Below, in pieces: positions 49,425 through 58,236 of a stretch of DNA of 64,000 bases (the stretch's first letter is position 1; each line of letters begins with the position of its first letter). Below the pieces are notes generated by a model. That model was not told the DNA's origin, did no database searches, and saw nothing but the letters and a program-made list of their open reading frames with translations. The stretch covers positions 62,001-126,000 of the forward strand of contig NZ_FOKQ01000001.1 of assembly GCF_900112155.1 (NCBI RefSeq). The letters are read 5' to 3'. Origin of the DNA: Hominimerdicola alba. Lineage in GTDB: Bacteria > Bacillota > Clostridia > Oscillospirales > Ruminococcaceae. Made by a program: the position numbers and the translations under genes.

Positions 49425-51380
49425 GTGAAACTTTCAAAAATGAAGAGGGTACTCAGTGCAACTGTCGCACTTATGATGATCGGTGCTTCGTTACCGTTCA
49501 GCGCTAGTGCTGCCGGCAATGCTACACTTTATGGTGATGCTAACACCGACGGTGTTGTTGATATACATGATGCTATTCTAATTGCTCAGTATGTCAAGAA
49601 TCCCAGTAAGACTTATATTTCCAAGCAGGGACTTGCTAATGCTGATGCATTCAACGTAGGCAGCGGTATTACTATAGATGATGTTAATTCTATACAGAAG
49701 TACCTTGCAGGTCTTATTTCACAACTTCCTGAGGAACCTTCCATTAATGTCCCTTCCCAGAATGCGCTTCTGAATTATGATTTCAATTCGGGTGTAGACT
49801 CATGGGCAGGCAGAGGTCCCGCATCTGTTACAGCTACCGATTATGCATATTACGGCACATCAGGCAAATCGCTATACGTTTCGGGCAGAACTGCTGAGTG
49901 GAACGGTGCGGCTGTTAGTCTCGGTTCTGATTTCAAGGCAGGTCAGACATACAGCATAAGCTGTGCGGCTCTTCAGACTTCCGGCAGATCCGCTGAGATA
50001 CAGATTTCTCTGCAGCAGGGCGGCAGCAACGGAACCACTGCTGTATATTCTCACATAGCTTCTGCTACCTGCGAGAGCGGTGAGTGGACAAAGCTTGAGA
50101 ATACTACATTTACTATCCCTGATAATGCAGGTGATATGACCCTTTATGTTGAAACAGTTCAGTCCACCGGCGACACTATGGACTTCTACATTGACGATAT
50201 AGTTATTGCACCACAGGGAACTAAATCGTCTGTTCAGACAGGCGGAACAGGTAAAGTTCCCAGCACCGGCACTGGTACCGGTACAGAGGTTACGGTTGAT
50301 CACTCCAAGTGGGATAACTATCAGGAGACTGCTTCCTATCAGTACATCAATTTCTACAAGAACTCCATAAAGCACATGGGCAATACTTACAGACTTACTC
50401 AGAAGCTTGCGGCTGCTGAGCAGGGCGCACCTTTGACAGTTGCTTATCTGGGCGGTTCTATCACTGAGGGTAAGAACTATACCACACCTTTCTCCAACTA
50501 CCTGAAGAACACCTTTGCTAAGGGCGGTTTCACCGAGATCAATGCCGGTCTTTCCGGTACTTCTTCGGTTGTCGGCCTTGTAAGAAGTGAAGCACAGATA
50601 GTTTCTAAGAAGCCTGATATCATCTTCCTGGAATTCTCCGTAAACGACCATGAGGATATTATGTACAAGAAGTGCTTCGAGAGCTGCATCAAGAAGTTCC
50701 TGGATATGCCTAATGCACCCGCAGTAGGTATCATAATCACACGCTCCAAGGGAGGATTCTCCAGCCAGAATCAGATGTATCCTATAGGCAAGAACTTCGA
50801 TATACCTGTTATCAGCATGGACGATGCTCTTACCAAGGCATTCAATAGCGGTTTCCTCAATACAGGCGATTACTACACTGACGAGTATCACCCTCATCAG
50901 AAGGGCGGACAGCTTGTTGCTGACTGTATGGCTTACTATGTTCGTCAGGCTATGAAGAGTGTAAACAGCTGCTCCGGTTATACTCAGCCTACCAGCTACG
51001 TATACGGTGCTGAGTACGCAAATACTGTTAATGTTGATCCCAAGAATCTGGATAACTTCAGTGCTGGTTCATGGTCTTCGGGTTCAGGTTACGGCAGCTC
51101 AGGTCTGACCTATTCGTACAATCTCAACGGTTGGAACCCCATGAAGTTCAAGACAAAGGGCAAGGGTCTGATAATCGTATTCAAGGCTAACAGCTCGGGT
51201 ATGGGCAGCATAGATGTTACTGTTAACGGCAAGACCACTAAGATCAGCGGTAATAAGCAGTACACATGGGGCGGTCCTGATGCAGAACTTGGCTACTATC
51301 AGAACACATCAGGCGATCTTGATGTTTCTATCAGCGGCAGCGGTCAGTTCACCATCTGGGGCATAGGTCTCATAAAGTAA
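49425..51380 (+). CDS. Secreted dockerin-CBM-SGNH esterase
   Basis: A 651-residue secreted enzyme, GTG start after AAGGAG. Residues 1-30 are a signal peptide (KRVLSATVALMMIGASLPFS-type, cleaved after ASAA). A dockerin-like segment follows (about 34-98; DANTDGVVDIHDAILIAQYV and a second calcium loop ending YLAGLI), then a CBM22-like domain (about 115-265; WAGRGPASVTATDYAYYGTS), a linker, and an SGNH/GDSL hydrolase (about 315-500; block I GGSITEG, block V DEYHPH). The C-terminal domain (515-651) is beta-rich. It likely deacetylates xylan or other wall polysaccharides. A dockerin at the N-terminus is unusual. Confidence 0.88.
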   Translation: MKLSKMKRVLSATVALMMIGASLPFSASAAGNATLYGDANTDGVVDIHDAILIAQYVKNPSKTYISKQGLANADAFNVGSGITIDDVNSIQKYLAGLISQLPEEPSINVPSQNALLNYDFNSGVDSWAGRGPASVTATDYAYYGTSGKSLYVSGRTAEWNGAAVSLGSDFKAGQTYSISCAALQTSGRSAEIQISLQQGGSNGTTAVYSHIASATCESGEWTKLENTTFTIPDNAGDMTLYVETVQSTGDTMDFYIDDIVIAPQGTKSSVQTGGTGKVPSTGTGTGTEVTVDHSKWDNYQETASYQYINFYKNSIKHMGNTYRLTQKLAAAEQGAPLTVAYLGGSITEGKNYTTPFSNYLKNTFAKGGFTEINAGLSGTSSVVGLVRSEAQIVSKKPDIIFLEFSVNDHEDIMYKKCFESCIKKFLDMPNAPAVGIIITRSKGGFSSQNQMYPIGKNFDIPVISMDDALTKAFNSGFLNTGDYYTDEYHPHQKGGQLVADCMAYYVRQAMKSVNSCSGYTQPTSYVYGAEYANTVNVDPKNLDNFSAGSWSSGSGYGSSGLTYSYNLNGWNPMKFKTKGKGLIIVFKANSSGMGSIDVTVNGKTTKISGNKQYTWGGPDAELGYYQNTSGDLDVSISGSGQFTIWGIGLIK

Positions 51381-51390
51381 TATTGATTTT

Positions 51391-51425
51391 AAAAGCTCCG
51401 ACTTTATGGGTCGGAGCTTTTTTGT
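51391..51425 (+). terminator. Terminator of the esterase gene
   Basis: AAAAGCTCCGAC (51391-51402) and GTCGGAGCTTTT (51410-51421) are perfect arms followed by more Ts. Confidence 0.9.
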
Positions 51426-51585
51426 ATGGGATAAGGCAAAGGAGAGGCTACGCTTTGAATTATTTATTTGCATCCTAAGTATGTATCGAGCCCGGAAAGC
51501 AGGGGATACAAGTATGATGCTATCTTCTGTGTTGAATGATAGATGTTTGTCGAGAGTAATTACATAGATTGTACCATAATAAAGA

Positions 51586-51619
51586 AAGAACCGAGATGAC
51601 TATTGCCATCCCGGTTCTT
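51586..51619 (-). terminator. Terminator of the GH48 gene
   Basis: AAGAACCGAGATG (51586-51598) and CATCCCGGTTCTT (51607-51619) form an imperfect stem; the minus strand continues into a T-rich tract (TTTCTTTATT). Confidence 0.75.
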
Positions 51620-51655
51620 ATTATGCTTTTATGATGTACTAAGTTATCCTATGGA

Positions 51656-54283
51656 TTACTTAACAGTAACAGTTATAGCATTCTTGATAGGATCAGTTGT
51701 ATTCCACTTACCGTTAACTCTTGCAGCAACTGCTACCTTGTAGGTCATGCCGGGAGTCAGGTTCTTAGGAGTTACATAGCTGTTTGTAGTGATGTTGGAA
51801 GTCTGAACTCTCCACTTACCAGCCAGGTATACAGCGATGCCGTACTTGTCAGCGCCATCTACCTTGTCCCAAACGAACTGTACCTGATGATACTGAGAGT
51901 TGGTTATAGCTCTAACATTCTTGGGATAATCATCGCTAGGAACAGGAATAGGAACAGGCTTCAGATCAGGATACAGTGTAGCCATTACACCCATAGCCAT
52001 CATGTCGTCGCCTGCGTGCCAGAATCTGTGGTAGTTCAGGTCAACGTTTGCAATGTTCTTGAACTTAGCAAGCTCTGCCTGACCCTCAGCGTCGGATGCA
52101 GAGTACTTGTTGCTCCACTTAGCGCCGGCAGCAACGTCCTTCTTGTATGCAGCTCTCAGCTCTTCAACAAGCTTTATGCACTCCTGAGAAGTCTCTGCAC
52201 CTGCGCAGTTGCCGGTGTACATTGTACGGATGCTCTCGAATGTAGCACCATTCTGCAGCTTGTCGCCGTTAGGCATTGTTCCGTTGTAGCTCTCGGGGAT
52301 ATAAACTTCCTGGCTGAAGAAACGAGCCATAGAACCGTTGTGCTCAGTTCTGGACATACCAAGGTTATCACGACCCTTATCCCAAGCACGGTCGATGAGA
52401 GACTTAGCAAGGAACAGAGAAGCCTTAGGCAGAGCAGAATCCTTAGCAGTGTAGGTCTTGGTGCCAGCCTTAGCATTTGAAACGCCGTCGATCTTGTAGT
52501 TGAAGGAACCGCCAACAGAGCTTGCAGTCATACTGCTGATATCGCTAGCCTTAACGCCCTTAGCCTTAGCATAGTAAGTAAGAGTGTTTGCCAGAGAAGA
52601 GATACAACCAAGGTCAGTGTTGCCGTAGCCGGTGATCTTGCAGGTCAGGCCGCTGTTGCTTGTAGCAGAGCCGTTCCATGTATCAGGTGCACCGCTCCAA
52701 TCAAGGTTGGAAGGCATATAGAAGTCGCCATCATCAGTGAGGATGGTGTTGTTAACGAACCATGCGCACCACTTGTCAAGGATCTGCTCCAGAGCAGCTT
52801 CCATGGTCATTCCGCCGGGTCTTACGCCGGTGTTGTCGCCATTCTGCTTAACCCAGTAATACAGTTCAGCAAGTCTCTGTACTGCCCATACCTGGTTACC
52901 AGTCCAGTGGTTGGAACCGGGGTCAGCATATACAGGATGCTCAACGTACATCATACCATAGAAGGTAGGTACGCCGGAAGGATAAGTAAGATAACGGCCC
53001 TTATAAGAGTTGGTAGCACCACCAGCGATAGGACCATTAGAGGACTGCAGCCACAGATAGAATTCCAGCTGTCTCTCCAGAGACTTGGTGTAATCCTGCT
53101 TAGCGCCGTCAGCCTTCATGTTCATGCTTGTCAGCAGGCCGTAAGCAGCCAGGGGGTTCTGATAGAACTCGTGAGCGTGCGAGCAGCCGATCTGCCAGCA
53201 CCAGTTCTGACCTGTGCTCTTGAGAGCTCCGCCCCAAGAAGTGTACCAGTTCATCAGATAGTGCTTGGACTTGTCACCAGCGTTGCCGTTGGTCCAAGAA
53301 GTGTTAGTGGAGATCTCCTGATAGTACTTATCATACATATTGTTACGGAGTTCGTCACCCATCTCAGAAGCCTTAGCGGTGATAGAAGAATCAGCAACCT
53401 TCCACTGAATAGCGTCATATACACCCTGGATAGCTCTGTCTTCTGCGTCAGGAGCGTTGGTGTAAGCCCACTGATTTGTAACCTGGCTGTCCTTATTGAA
53501 GATACCCTTGATACCCTGCTGAGAGTTACCATACTTCTTCTCTTCTACGCAGGGGAAAGGAACTGTTTCCCAACAAGACTCCTGCTCACCACGCTGGAAG
53601 GTGTTGATGAATGTGAATTCAGTACCGGAACCGAAGCCATACCAGTTATCAACGTCGGCCAGCCAGTGCATCAGATACAGACCGCCATTGCCGTTTTTAC
53701 CCTGATATACGCTTGTGAACTTGTTGAAAATGGGGTTTTCAGCAGTCTTGCTAGCCTCACCAGCCCAAGCGTTGGGGCACTGATCGGGAGTATCATACTC
53801 ACCGCAGTACTGAGAGCTTACGCTGCTTGACTGCCAGAAGCTATCCTGTACATCAGGAATCATAACTTCCATTGTCTTCCATGCCTTAGCAAGGTCGTTA
53901 GTGGAAGCGCCGGAGAATTTCTCACCGGAATTCTTTACGATGTTATCGTGCATTGCTGCAACCCATACCAGATAAGACATAGCCTCGGAAGTTGTCTCGT
54001 GACCGTAGTCAGGAGCCTCAACGATCAGCTCTTCTCTTGCGTGGTAAGGAACACCGAAGGAACCAGAACCACCGTTGTTCTGTGACAGATAGCCGTTTGC
54101 CTGTCCGTTGGTGATTACATCATCATACATGGACATGAAACGCTGTGCATAGGTTGAATCGCCATACTTGTTTGCCTTAGTTCTTGCTGCAGATGCAGGA
54201 ACTACGGTTGCTGCGATGACATTTGTTGTCATTGCTGCTGTAAGAATACTAGCAACAACAGCCTTTGTTTTCTTAGGAAGCAT
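51656..54283 (-). CDS. cel48A: GH48 cellulase (reducing-end cellobiohydrolase) with CBM37
   Basis: An 875-residue secreted processive cellulase. Signal peptide 1-32 (VVASILTAAMTTNVIAATVV, then PASAA). The GH48 catalytic domain (about 35-775) includes YHAREELIVEAPDYGHETTS, containing the proposed acid Glu, and ESCWETVPFPC. A proline-rich linker precedes a C-terminal CBM37-type domain (about 785-875, ADKYGIAVYLAGKWRVQTSN), nearly identical to that of the xylanase at 60124. GH48 is the key exo-acting cellulase of R. albus. GAGAGGGG precedes the ATG, which is overlapped by a leader ORF. Transcribed leftward from the promoter at 54486. Confidence 0.95.
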   Translation of the reverse strand: MLPKKTKAVVASILTAAMTTNVIAATVVPASAARTKANKYGDSTYAQRFMSMYDDVITNGQANGYLSQNNGGSGSFGVPYHAREELIVEAPDYGHETTSEAMSYLVWVAAMHDNIVKNSGEKFSGASTNDLAKAWKTMEVMIPDVQDSFWQSSSVSSQYCGEYDTPDQCPNAWAGEASKTAENPIFNKFTSVYQGKNGNGGLYLMHWLADVDNWYGFGSGTEFTFINTFQRGEQESCWETVPFPCVEEKKYGNSQQGIKGIFNKDSQVTNQWAYTNAPDAEDRAIQGVYDAIQWKVADSSITAKASEMGDELRNNMYDKYYQEISTNTSWTNGNAGDKSKHYLMNWYTSWGGALKSTGQNWCWQIGCSHAHEFYQNPLAAYGLLTSMNMKADGAKQDYTKSLERQLEFYLWLQSSNGPIAGGATNSYKGRYLTYPSGVPTFYGMMYVEHPVYADPGSNHWTGNQVWAVQRLAELYYWVKQNGDNTGVRPGGMTMEAALEQILDKWCAWFVNNTILTDDGDFYMPSNLDWSGAPDTWNGSATSNSGLTCKITGYGNTDLGCISSLANTLTYYAKAKGVKASDISSMTASSVGGSFNYKIDGVSNAKAGTKTYTAKDSALPKASLFLAKSLIDRAWDKGRDNLGMSRTEHNGSMARFFSQEVYIPESYNGTMPNGDKLQNGATFESIRTMYTGNCAGAETSQECIKLVEELRAAYKKDVAAGAKWSNKYSASDAEGQAELAKFKNIANVDLNYHRFWHAGDDMMAMGVMATLYPDLKPVPIPVPSDDYPKNVRAITNSQYHQVQFVWDKVDGADKYGIAVYLAGKWRVQTSNITTNSYVTPKNLTPGMTYKVAVAARVNGKWNTTDPIKNAITVTVK

Positions 54284-54386
54284 TTAATATTCCCCTCTCG
54301 TAGATAGTTGTGCCGGCAGTGTCTGCCGAGCATTGTTTGCAGGTCGTGCCTGCGCCATTCTTTACGGTAACAGTGGTACTGACCAT
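54273..54386 (-). CDS. Short leader ORF overlapping the GH48 start
   Basis: A 37-codon frame, MVSTTVTVKNGAGTTCKQCS, then ADTAGTTIYERGILNAS. An excellent GGAGGTTAACA site precedes the ATG at 54386. Its stop (54273) lies 11 bases inside the GH48 gene, so the ribosome that ends there is close to the GH48 start: a layout for translational coupling. It includes two small hairpins (GCAGG/CCTGC and GGCAG/CTGCC). Whether the peptide has a function or serves only for coupling is unknown. Confidence 0.55.
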   Translation of the reverse strand: MVSTTVTVKNGAGTTCKQCSADTAGTTIYERGILNAS

Positions 54387-54485
54387 TGTTAACCTCCATA
54401 AACAGTTAACCAGAAAAACTTTAACACCCGTGTGTTTTCTGCTGCCCACAAAAGTCACACAATAATATCACTGTTTCCACAAATT

Positions 54486-54513
54486 ATTATACACGATATT
54501 TTTTATTTTTCAA
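54486..54513 (-). promoter_or_regulatory. Promoter of the GH48 gene
   Basis: Reading leftward: TTGAAA (54513-54508), 16 bases, TATAAT (54491-54486). It leads to a leader of about 100 bases before the leader ORF. Confidence 0.65.
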
Positions 54514-54527
54514 GCTTTTTACTGCAC

Positions 54528-54641
54528 TTAATCGATTAAAAACTTTATTTTCAGCGGTTTGCCTACCTAAAATAAACGGCATTTGTCTATTTTATCTAAT
54601 ATCTTGACTTTTCAATCTTTTTGGGGCACTTAATCGTTTAA
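54528..54641. promoter_or_regulatory. Twin palindromic operator candidates upstream of GH48
   Basis: TTAATCGATTAA (54528-54539, perfect) and TTAATCGTTTAA (54630-54641, one mismatch), 102 bases apart, each preceded by GCAC or GGCAC and a T-rich stretch, so they form a longer direct repeat. The central CG within an AT-rich palindrome is typical for LacI-type operators. They lie upstream of the -35 box, compatible with activation or looping. The rest of the 54387-55008 gap is AT-rich and holds the promoter of the ABC operon. Confidence 0.65.
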
Positions 54642-54953
54642 TAACAATTTTTCGGCGCTTTTAACAGCCAGTCCGAATGTTAATTATTTATTTTATCTGA
54701 CAATTTCCGCAGAGTTTGAAATAACGGTTAATTTGATATGTCTAAACCTTGATAAAGTCAACTTTTATGAAGAATTTGAAAACAATACAAATCTGAGTAC
54801 ACTCTTCCTACTTTTTTTCGCCTCTGTCAGTTAGGTTTATTAATTCTTACCAAGTGTTATTGGAATATACATATTTTGTACATTTCAAGTCCATCTTTAT
54901 GTAGGATAATACTAATTAACGTGTGTTCGTGTAAAAAGGTGTACAGCGGCACA

Positions 54954-54983
54954 TTGACAATCCGGTCTTTTTTGACCCATAAT
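54954..54983 (+). promoter_or_regulatory. Promoter of the Gld-type ABC operon
   Basis: TTGACA (54954-54959), 18 bases, CATAAT (54978-54983). AAAGGAG precedes the ATG at 55009. Confidence 0.7.
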
Positions 54984-55008
54984 ATGATGAGATGAAAGGA
55001 GCCTTTTA

Positions 55009-55968
55009 ATGGTTGAAGTTAAAAACCTGACTAAGCACTACGGTCACGTTACAGCTGTAAATGATCTGAGCTTTGAGATCAGGGATAATGAGATCCTGGG
55101 ATTTCTCGGACCCAATGGTGCGGGCAAATCCACCACGATGAATATCATCGCAGGCTATCTGCCATCTTCTGAAGGTACCGTGACCGTCTGCGGACACGAT
55201 ATTAAAGAGGATGCCAGAGCCGCAAAGAAATGTATAGGATATCTCCCCGAGATACCGCCCCTTTACCCCGATATGCGAGTTGAGGAGTATCTTCGCTACT
55301 GTGCTGGCATCAAGGGTATCCGCAGAGGTGAGATCAAAAAAGAGATCGAGAAGGCTATGGAGCGTCTTCAGCTTACTGATATGCGCCGTCGTCTGATCGT
55401 TAACCTTTCTAAAGGTTATAAACAGCGTGTCGGTCTGGCACAGGCTATAATCGGTGATCCTGATCTGTTGATACTCGATGAGCCTACAGTTGGTCTTGAC
55501 CCGTCTCAGGTATCTGAGCTGCGTGATTTTATACGTGAGCTCGGTAAGGATCATTCGGTCATACTGTCCTCTCATATCCTCGGCGAGATAAGCGCTGTCT
55601 GCAACCGCGTTGTTATCATCAACAAGGGTGAGCTCTGTGCAGTGGATACTATTGATAATCTTGAACGCAAGGCTGCGGGTGAGACTATACTTAACCTGAC
55701 TGTTGAGGGCGATCAGCTCGCTGCTTCCATGGTTCTTGATGGTATCAACGGTATAAGAGAGATCAAGGAAGTATTTGAAATGGGCGGAGATACATTCTTC
55801 TTCAAGATCAGTCTTGAGGACGAAAAAGTCCGTCAGGGTATCATGTCTGCTATGGTCGAAAACGGCATAAGCATAGTTGAGATGTCTATGGACAAACCCG
55901 ATCTTGAAAAGGTATTCCTCGATCTCACACGCAAAAAGGGCAGCCATAAAAAATCCGACAATAAGTAA
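55009..55968 (+). CDS. ABC transporter ATP-binding protein (GldA-like)
   Basis: A 319-residue ABC ATPase. Walker A GPNGAGKST, signature NLSKGYKQRVG, Walker B LLILDEPTVGLDPSQ, H-loop SSHILGE. The first 230 residues are the nucleotide-binding domain; a C-terminal domain of 85 residues follows, as in NatA/GldA-type exporters. The next genes are an ABC-2 permease, a GldG-like protein and a DUF4340 protein, the typical partners. The substrate is unknown. It works at the inner face of the membrane. Confidence 0.92.
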   Translation: MVEVKNLTKHYGHVTAVNDLSFEIRDNEILGFLGPNGAGKSTTMNIIAGYLPSSEGTVTVCGHDIKEDARAAKKCIGYLPEIPPLYPDMRVEEYLRYCAGIKGIRRGEIKKEIEKAMERLQLTDMRRRLIVNLSKGYKQRVGLAQAIIGDPDLLILDEPTVGLDPSQVSELRDFIRELGKDHSVILSSHILGEISAVCNRVVIINKGELCAVDTIDNLERKAAGETILNLTVEGDQLAASMVLDGINGIREIKEVFEMGGDTFFFKISLEDEKVRQGIMSAMVENGISIVEMSMDKPDLEKVFLDLTRKKGSHKKSDNK

Positions 55969-55982
55969 AAGGAGTGTGCAAA

Positions 55983-56714
55983 ATGTTTTCTTTATATAAA
56001 AAGGAGATCCAGTCGTTCTTTTACTCGCCGTTTGCTTACGTGCTGTCGGCTTTGTTCATGCTGATCTTCGGATTCGCTTTCGTTGGTAGGATCGTAAATA
56101 TGGAGACCAGTGTGTTCCAGTTCTCCTTCCCTGATATGTTCTATAACAATTTCTTCTATTTTATATTCATCATACCGCTTCTGACCATGCGTTCATTTGC
56201 TGATGAGCGCCGCGGCGGTACGGAAGTTCAGCTGCTTACCAGCCCGCTGACCATTCCGCAGATTGTTCTTGCGAAGTTCTTTTCTATAGTAACAGTATTT
56301 ATATTTATGCTGGTTCTTTCTCTGTTCTTCCCGATCTACGTTTCTTTCCACGGAACTGTTATATGGCCTTCTCTTATATGCGGTTATGTGAGCTTTTTCC
56401 TGTGGGGAACTACCTGCATCGCTATTGGTATGCTGATTTCTGCTATGCAGAGCAGCTCCATCATCGCTGCGATAATCGGTGAGATAATCATGGAAGGCTT
56501 CCTGACCCTGGATCTGATCGGTGCATCTAAGATGATCGAGAGCAACCCTCGTCTTAATTCTGTTGTTACATGGTTCTCCATGCAGCGCCGCTTTGTATTC
56601 ATCGCACAGGGTATGTTCCGTCTTGAAGATCTTGTATTCTTCCTGAGCCTGACCGCTATGGTGCTCTTCTGGATCGTACTTTACATCGAAAAGCGCCGCC
56701 GCAGCCATAACTGA
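55983..56714 (+). CDS. ABC-2 type permease (GldF-like)
   Basis: A 243-residue membrane protein with six hydrophobic helices. The N-terminus MFSLYKKEIQSFFYSPFAYV is the conserved start of GldF-like permeases, and PLLTMRSFADERRGGTEVQL is a family motif following the second helix. The ATG at 55983 was chosen for the AAGGAG at 55969; an upstream GTG overlaps the site. It forms the membrane part for the ATPase encoded 14 bases upstream. Confidence 0.9.
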   Translation: MFSLYKKEIQSFFYSPFAYVLSALFMLIFGFAFVGRIVNMETSVFQFSFPDMFYNNFFYFIFIIPLLTMRSFADERRGGTEVQLLTSPLTIPQIVLAKFFSIVTVFIFMLVLSLFFPIYVSFHGTVIWPSLICGYVSFFLWGTTCIAIGMLISAMQSSSIIAAIIGEIIMEGFLTLDLIGASKMIESNPRLNSVVTWFSMQRRFVFIAQGMFRLEDLVFFLSLTAMVLFWIVLYIEKRRRSHN

Positions 56715-56730
56715 TTGGAGGGAATGATAC

Positions 56731-58236
56731 ATGGCACAGAATGAAACAAAAAAACCGAAAAAGTCATACGGCTTTACTGCCGTTGCACTTGTTTTCGCAG
56801 CTATATCGCTGGCGATAGTCGTCCTGATCAATCTGATGGTATCACGTATGAATATCATTTGGGATATGACTTCTACAGGTATATACAAGCTCACGGATTC
56901 TACCAAGGATTATCTGAATTCCGTAGACAAGAAAGTAAATTTCTACTTCCTGTTCGATATGGACGTGCTTTCAACCGATACCGACAGTATGCCGCTTTAC
57001 AATGCTATGAAAGAGTATTCTCAATTCGACTGCATAAATTTCCAGGCTTTCGATCCGGATAGCGACCCCGATAAGACAAAGGAACTCCAGAATATGGGCT
57101 TTTCAGTTTCTCAGGGCGATATCGTTGTTGAGTGCGAAGGCAGAAGCAAGCGTATACCCGGCAACACCATGTTCCAGACACGTGTTGCCGACAATCAGAC
57201 CACAAGCACTTTGTATTTCACAGGTGAGAACCTCATCACAGGTGCGATTGATGCTGTAGTATCAGGCAGAGAGACAAAGATCTATTTCCTGACAGGTCAC
57301 GGCGAGAAGCCTCTTGACACAGATTACACCACACTGAGAAGCAGACTTGCTACACGTAACTATATTGCCGCCACTCTTGACCTGACAAACAAGGATTCTG
57401 TTCCTGATGATGCTGCTATCGTTATACTGGCTGCTCCTAAGAATGATATCTCAGAAAACGAGCTGAAAGTTCTGAACGACTATCTCGATAAGGGCGGTAA
57501 CATCTGTTTCTGGATGTCTCCAAATGAGGCTGAGTTAGATTATGTCAATATCGAGAAACTGCTTAAAGAATACAATATAGCAATGGACTACGACCGTGTT
57601 GAAGAGACAGACCCCGATCTCTACGCTCCGAATGATCCAACAAGTTTCTACTGCAGCATAGTTGTTGCAGATGAAACCACTAAAATTGACATCACCAGCG
57701 GTCTTAAGGAATTCACTGATCAGAATTATTTCCCTGCAATGATCAATACCAGAAGCTTTGTACAGATATACGGCGAGGGCGATAACAGCACACACGTTTT
57801 TTCTGATGGGCTCCTAGAGACCATCGACAAGATAGGTGACGGTTCTTCGACTGCTATAGGTAAGCCTGTGGGCGGTGCTAAGCCACGAGAGACTCTGGGT
57901 AACAGCGTTCTGGAACTTGCAATGTATTCTACAGATACACAGCGTGCGGATTCTAAGATAATGGTCATCGGTAACGCTGAATTTATAGACGATGAGAATA
58001 TTGATCAGAACTACTCGATGATTCCAGTAAATCTGCAGCTCTCCGTATTCTCATGGATGTATGATTCCGAACTTGCACTTGACTTCGGTATAGGAAGCAA
58101 GGAGCGTACTTTCGATGAAATGAGCATCGAATCTACTTCAAAGGCACAGGTAACAAACGTCATATTCATTGCTGTACCCGTCTTTGTCGGACTTATCGGC
58201 GGCGCAGTATTGCTCAAGCGGAGGTATACAGAATGA
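56731..58236 (+). CDS. GldG-like ABC-associated protein
   Basis: A 501-residue protein with an N-terminal TM helix (about 22-44), a long extracytoplasmic domain of the ABC_transp_aux type (PF09822, containing EGRSKRIPGN and IYFLTGHGEKPLD) and a second TM helix at the C-terminus (about 476-496, ending LLKRRYTE). Such proteins accompany GldA/GldF-type transporters and may bind the exported substrate. TTGGAGGG precedes the ATG. It overlaps the next gene by 4 bases. Confidence 0.85.
   Translation: MAQNETKKPKKSYGFTAVALVFAAISLAIVVLINLMVSRMNIIWDMTSTGIYKLTDSTKDYLNSVDKKVNFYFLFDMDVLSTDTDSMPLYNAMKEYSQFDCINFQAFDPDSDPDKTKELQNMGFSVSQGDIVVECEGRSKRIPGNTMFQTRVADNQTTSTLYFTGENLITGAIDAVVSGRETKIYFLTGHGEKPLDTDYTTLRSRLATRNYIAATLDLTNKDSVPDDAAIVILAAPKNDISENELKVLNDYLDKGGNICFWMSPNEAELDYVNIEKLLKEYNIAMDYDRVEETDPDLYAPNDPTSFYCSIVVADETTKIDITSGLKEFTDQNYFPAMINTRSFVQIYGEGDNSTHVFSDGLLETIDKIGDGSSTAIGKPVGGAKPRETLGNSVLELAMYSTDTQRADSKIMVIGNAEFIDDENIDQNYSMIPVNLQLSVFSWMYDSELALDFGIGSKERTFDEMSIESTSKAQVTNVIFIAVPVFVGLIGGAVLLKRRYTE

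Noticed and set aside
52907-53830. Long open frame antisense to GH48
   Set aside because: A shadow of biased codon use in the highly expressed GH48 gene; no ribosome binding site or known domain.
55006-55947. Long open frame antisense to the GldA-like ATPase
   Set aside because: Opposite strand of a certain gene; composition explained by its codon bias.
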